Origin: an uncultured bacterium
GTDB lineage: Bacteria; Bacillota; Clostridia; Oscillospirales; Oscillospiraceae
Length of the DNA: 8,414 nt
NCBI GenBank assembly: GCA_949286295.1
Contig: CASECK010000183.1
Span: 1-8,414, forward strand
Direction of reading: 5' to 3'
Positions 6,016 through 8,414 of the stretch are shown here, one piece after another. A program made the translations under genes and the position numbers. The notes under the pieces are model-generated. The model ran no database searches, was not told the DNA's origin, and saw only the letters and a list, made by a program, of their open reading frames with translations. How positions within the stretch are numbered: the first letter of the stretch is position 1; each line of letters opens with the position of its first letter.

Positions 6016-7224
6016 ATGAAAAAGTACCTGATTTTGCTGATGACAGCCCTGATTCTGGCCGGCTGCGCCCCTCACGCCCCCTCCACCTCTTCCGGGGCCT
6101 CCTCCAGTACCGCCCCCAACCAACCCGCCGTCCCGGCCGGCCCCGCCCTCCCAGGCAGCGCCCTGCCCGCCGGGCCGGACCAGCCGGAGCAGGAGCCGGA
6201 CCCCCGGCAGGCGGCTGTTGAGGACATCCTCGCCTCCATGACCATTGAGGAGAAGGTGGGGCAAATCTTCTTTGCCCGCTGCCCGGAGACCCACGCCGCC
6301 GCCCTGGCCGCGGAGTACCACCTGGGGGGCTATCTCCTCTTCGGCCGGGACTTTAAGGACAAAACCCGGGAGCAGGTGGTGTCTGACATCCAGTCCTATC
6401 AGGGGGCCAGCGCCGTCCCCATGCTCATCGGTGTGGACGAGGAGGGGGGCACCGTGGTCCGGGTAAGTTCCAATCCCGCCCTGCGGGAGGCCCGCTTCCA
6501 GTCTCCCCAGCAGCTCTATGCCCAGGGCGGGCTGGAGGCCATCCTGGCCGACGCCGGGGAGAAGGACAGCCTGCTCCGGGCACTGGGAATTAACGTAAAC
6601 TTCGCCCCGGTGGCCGACCTGTCCACAGACCCTGCTGACTTCATCTACGACCGGACCCTGGGCCGGGACGCCCAGGAGACCAGCCAGTACGTCGCCGCCG
6701 TGGTGGAACAAATGAGCGCGGACGGCATGGGCTCGGTGCTCAAGCACTTCCCAGGCTACGGCAGCAATGTGGACACCCACACGGGAATCGCCCTGGACCA
6801 GCGCCCCCTGGAGCTGTTTTGGGAGCAGGACCTGCTCCCCTTCCAGGCGGGTATCGCCGCCGGGGCGGAGACAGGCCGCGCCGCCGTGCTGGTGTCCCAC
6901 AACATCATGGCCGCCCTGGACCCGGACCTGCCCGCCTCCCTCTCCCCCACGGTCCATGACCTGCTCCGGCAGGGGCTCGGGTTCGAGGGGGTCATCCTCA
7001 CCGATGACCTGGCCATGGACGCCATCGGCCAGTACACCGCCGACGGCTCCGCCGCCGTGTTGGCGGTGCAGGCGGGCAACGATATGCTGGTGACCACCGA
7101 TTTCACCCAGCAGATTCCCCAGGTGCTGGCCGCTCTGGAGGACGGGACCCTGGACCCGGCCCTCATCGACCGGGCCGCGGCGCGGGTGCTGGGCTGGAAA
7201 TATGATTTGGGACTGCTCTCTTAA
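6016..7224 (+). CDS. Lipoprotein GH3-family beta-N-acetylhexosaminidase (NagZ-like)
   Basis: Glycoside hydrolase family 3, NagZ type, which removes terminal N-acetylglucosamine, usually from peptidoglycan fragments. An N-terminal signal with lipobox LAGC (14-17) predicts lipid attachment at Cys17 and display on the outer face of the membrane. A Pro/Ala/Ser-rich linker runs to about residue 62, then the barrel begins at ILASMTIEEKVGQIFF. Key motifs are GVDEEGG, KHFPGYGSNVDTHTG (243-257), carrying the Asp253-His255 acid/base dyad of NagZ enzymes, and ILTDDLAMDAI with the likely nucleophile Asp330. The second His of the common KHFPGHG motif is Tyr248. At 402 aa it is a single-domain enzyme without the C-terminal domain of larger GH3 proteins. 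The AAGGAG site (6005-6010) overlaps the stop of the FAH-family gene, implying coupled translation, although a metabolic link between the two is not evident. Confidence 0.92.
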   Translation: MKKYLILLMTALILAGCAPHAPSTSSGASSSTAPNQPAVPAGPALPGSALPAGPDQPEQEPDPRQAAVEDILASMTIEEKVGQIFFARCPETHAAALAAEYHLGGYLLFGRDFKDKTREQVVSDIQSYQGASAVPMLIGVDEEGGTVVRVSSNPALREARFQSPQQLYAQGGLEAILADAGEKDSLLRALGINVNFAPVADLSTDPADFIYDRTLGRDAQETSQYVAAVVEQMSADGMGSVLKHFPGYGSNVDTHTGIALDQRPLELFWEQDLLPFQAGIAAGAETGRAAVLVSHNIMAALDPDLPASLSPTVHDLLRQGLGFEGVILTDDLAMDAIGQYTADGSAAVLAVQAGNDMLVTTDFTQQIPQVLAALEDGTLDPALIDRAAARVLGWKYDLGLLS

Positions 7225-7268
7225 ACCATCAGGCCCCCGGCTTCAAGCCGGGGGCCTGATGGTTTCTC
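7223..7268 (+). terminator. Strong intrinsic terminator overlapping the GH3 stop codon
   Basis: Arms 7223-7242 and 7246-7265 pair perfectly over 20 bp with a 3-nt loop TCA, and the hairpin ends in GGTTTCTC. The stem includes the last two bases of the TAA stop codon. The following T-run is short and interrupted, but the stem is very stable. It separates the rightward block from the convergent transporter gene and could also block antisense transcription. Confidence 0.85.
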
Positions 7269-7312
7269 AAAAAACGTGCCGGTACCGCTTTTGCGCAAAC
7301 GTCGTCAACCTG

Positions 7313-7333
7313 AAAAGCCGGCCGGCCGGTTTT
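7313..7333 (-). terminator. Probable terminator of the AEC transporter gene
   Basis: On the minus strand the sequence reads AAAACCGGCCGGCCGGCTTTT: an A-run, a self-complementary CCGG-repeat core and a T-run, with one unpaired C. It overlaps the stop codon of the AEC gene (TAA at 7334-7332). The gap 7266-7331 holds nothing else I can identify apart from a small CGGTACCG palindrome. Confidence 0.55.
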
Positions 7334-8276
7334 ACCCCAAAATCAGCATGAGCACCGGCAGGGAGACCAGACTGCACAGGATGGAGATATACGCCCCGCT
7401 GGCGGCGTACTCCTCGTCCGCGCCGTAGGCCCCGGCCATCACCGTCACCTGGCTGACCACCGGCAGGGCGCTCTCCACCACGAACACCTTCCGGGCCAGG
7501 CCGGTCACGCCGAACAGCCGGCAGAACAGGGCGCAGACCACCGGGGCCAGCACCAGCCGGAACACCATGATGGCCCCGTGTCCCCGCATGAGGCGGAGGT
7601 TCTTCAGGCCGATTTCATAGACGATAAAGCCGCAGTACAGCAGCGCCAGGGGGGTCACCGAATCGCTGATGTACTCCGCCGCCCGCATCAGCGGTTCAGG
7701 CAGCCGCAGCCCCAGCAGCAGCAGCGCCACCCCGGCGAATACCCCTAAAATAGGGGGCTTGAGCAGGGCGTCCTTCAAAAACCCCAGAGGGGACAGCCCG
7801 GCGCCGCCCCTATCGCCGGAGCGCTCCACCAAGATGACCCCCACCGACTGCAGCAGCATGGTGTGCCCCATATAGTAGAGCATCACATAGGGCAGGCACT
7901 CCTCCCCAAACAGCTGGGTGCACACGGGGATGCCGATGAACAGGGTGTTGGAAAAGCCGGCCATGGCTACAAACACCCCCCACCGCTTCCGGGGGACCCG
8001 CAACAGGCTGGCCAGCCCCGCCGAAAGCAGCAGGCTGACCACCACCGACAGAAAAGCCCCCGCCACCATCACCCCGGCCCCGGCCAGGTCAGAGCGCTTG
8101 AGGTTATTCAGCAGCCCGGCGATACAGTTGCAGGGCACCGCGAAATTCATAATAAAGGTGCTGACAAATTTTTTCTCCCGGGGTGTCATCCACCCCAGCC
8201 GCCCCATGAAGTAGCCCACCGACATAAGCAGCAGCAGCACCACACAGGCGGAGACGGCGTTTAAGAACCCGGCCAT
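7332..8276 (-). CDS. AEC family transporter (auxin efflux carrier / malate permease-like)
   Basis: 314-aa integral membrane protein with about ten hydrophobic segments arranged as two five-helix halves, the AEC family pattern. Recognisable stretches are the N-terminal MSVGYFMGRLGWM, the motif GFSNTLFIGIPV (after a short basic loop VPRKRWG), and the C-terminal VESALPVVSQVTVMAGAYG followed by the AASGAYISILCSLVSLPVL segment. Bacterial members carry small carboxylates such as malate or are uncharacterised; the substrate is not predictable. The start at 8276 is supported by GGGAGG (8290-8285 on the minus strand) 8 nt upstream. It runs opposite to all other complete genes here and converges on the GH3 gene. 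No clear minus-strand promoter is visible in the 70 nt upstream, so it may be co-transcribed with the gene to its right. Confidence 0.9.
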   Translation of the reverse strand: MAGFLNAVSACVVLLLLMSVGYFMGRLGWMTPREKKFVSTFIMNFAVPCNCIAGLLNNLKRSDLAGAGVMVAGAFLSVVVSLLLSAGLASLLRVPRKRWGVFVAMAGFSNTLFIGIPVCTQLFGEECLPYVMLYYMGHTMLLQSVGVILVERSGDRGGAGLSPLGFLKDALLKPPILGVFAGVALLLLGLRLPEPLMRAAEYISDSVTPLALLYCGFIVYEIGLKNLRLMRGHGAIMVFRLVLAPVVCALFCRLFGVTGLARKVFVVESALPVVSQVTVMAGAYGADEEYAASGAYISILCSLVSLPVLMLILG

Positions 8277-8348
8277 CTTCTCTCCCTCCCAAACTGACCC
8301 CGGCGGGGGACTCTCTCTTCCTCCCGCCGGGGCCCGGCCATCTTTTCT
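8268..8348. repeat. Imperfect 16-bp direct repeat at the AEC gene start
   Basis: CCCGGCCATCTTCTCT (8268-8283) and CCCGGCCATCTTTTCT (8333-8348) match at 15 of 16 positions, 65 bp apart. The first copy contains the AEC start codon and the bases just before it. The second copy provides an out-of-frame ATG context without a Shine-Dalgarno sequence. It may be a small duplication or a repeated regulatory site. Confidence 0.5.
8298..8332. repeat. Inverted repeat (10-bp stem) between the right-edge gene and the AEC gene
   Basis: CCCCGGCGGG (8298-8307) and CCCGCCGGGG (8323-8332) are perfect complements around a 15-nt loop. On the minus strand the loop is purine-rich (AGGAAGAGAGAG). No T-tract follows on the minus strand, so a simple terminator for the upstream gene is doubtful. 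An RNA hairpin in the AEC 5' leader or a dyad operator would also fit. Confidence 0.5.
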
Positions 8349-8414
8349 ATTCCTGAGGCGGGGCGGATTTGGCTCCCCCTCCCCCGCCGCGGCGGTGGTG
8401 CCGGCGGCGGCGGT
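8347..8414 (-). CDS. Possible C-terminal end of an unidentified minus-strand gene (partial)
   Basis: Reading leftward from the window edge, one frame encodes 21 residues rich in Arg, His and Gly, starting RRRRHHRRGGGGG and ending SAPPQE, then TAG at 8349-8347. Basic, glycine-rich tails of this sort are common at the C-termini of nucleic acid-binding proteins, but the family cannot be identified from so little. It would be co-directional with the AEC gene, 70 nt upstream of it. GC-rich triplet repetition could also create such a frame by chance. Confidence 0.4.
   Translation of the reverse strand, partial: RRRRHHRRGGGGGAKSAPPQE

Noticed and set aside
4879..6957. 692-codon minus-strand open frame
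   Set aside because: It lies antisense to the end of aspS, the FAH-family gene and most of the GH3 gene, all with clear families. The translation is low-complexity Gly/Gln/Val/His-rich, as expected from the complement of GC-rich codons, and it has no recognisable domain.
7279..7286. CGGTACCG palindrome in the convergent gap as an operator
   Set aside because: It is short, isolated and located between two gene ends, so a regulatory role has no support.
8381..8414. GC-rich triplet repetition as a microsatellite or CRISPR-like repeat
   Set aside because: The CCG/GGC triplets fit Arg and Gly codons of a basic protein tail; there are no spaced repeat units.

Overview
The window reads as chromosomal DNA from a high-GC member of the Clostridia, most likely Oscillospiraceae (a Flavonifractor/Lawsonibacter/Oscillibacter-like gut anaerobe). 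The reasons are the strongly C/G-ending codon use, the strong AGGAGG-type ribosome binding sites, a classical T-box riboswitch in front of an aminoacyl-tRNA synthetase operon, and protein families typical of Firmicutes. The placement is inferred from style and content, not from a database match.

Layout. An AT-rich leader with a good extended -10 promoter (about 50-77) drives a MinD-type ATPase (105-839), followed by a methylglyoxal-synthase-fold protein (925-1341) whose catalytic residues are largely replaced. Ten bases after that gene a second promoter starts a T-box leader (about 1386-1628). Its specifier (GAC) and acceptor-pairing bulge (TGGC) both point to tRNA-Asp. It controls hisS (1822-3189) and aspS (3266-5065, GTG start). 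A 29-codon small ORF with its own ribosome binding site lies between the T-box terminator and hisS. After aspS an intrinsic terminator hairpin sits directly in front of a fumarylacetoacetate hydrolase-family enzyme (5152-6006), whose stop codon overlaps the ribosome binding site of a lipoprotein GH3 glycosidase of the NagZ type (6016-7224). A perfect 20-bp terminator hairpin ends this rightward block. On the minus strand, converging on it, is an AEC-family membrane transporter (7332-8276). At the right edge there may be the last 21 codons of another minus-strand gene (8347-8414).

How the genes fit together. hisS and aspS form one charging-responsive translation operon, and here the sensor appears to read only tRNA-Asp. 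The minD and MGS-like genes may be co-transcribed. The FAH and GH3 genes are translationally coupled by layout, but no shared pathway is evident.

The most unusual points are the degenerate active site of the MGS-like protein, a very strong window-wide avoidance of GATC that shows up as context-dependent Ile codon choice, an Asp-only T-box over a His/Asp synthetase operon, and a MinD that seems to lack the usual membrane-targeting helix. No mobile element, CRISPR array, tRNA or rRNA was seen.
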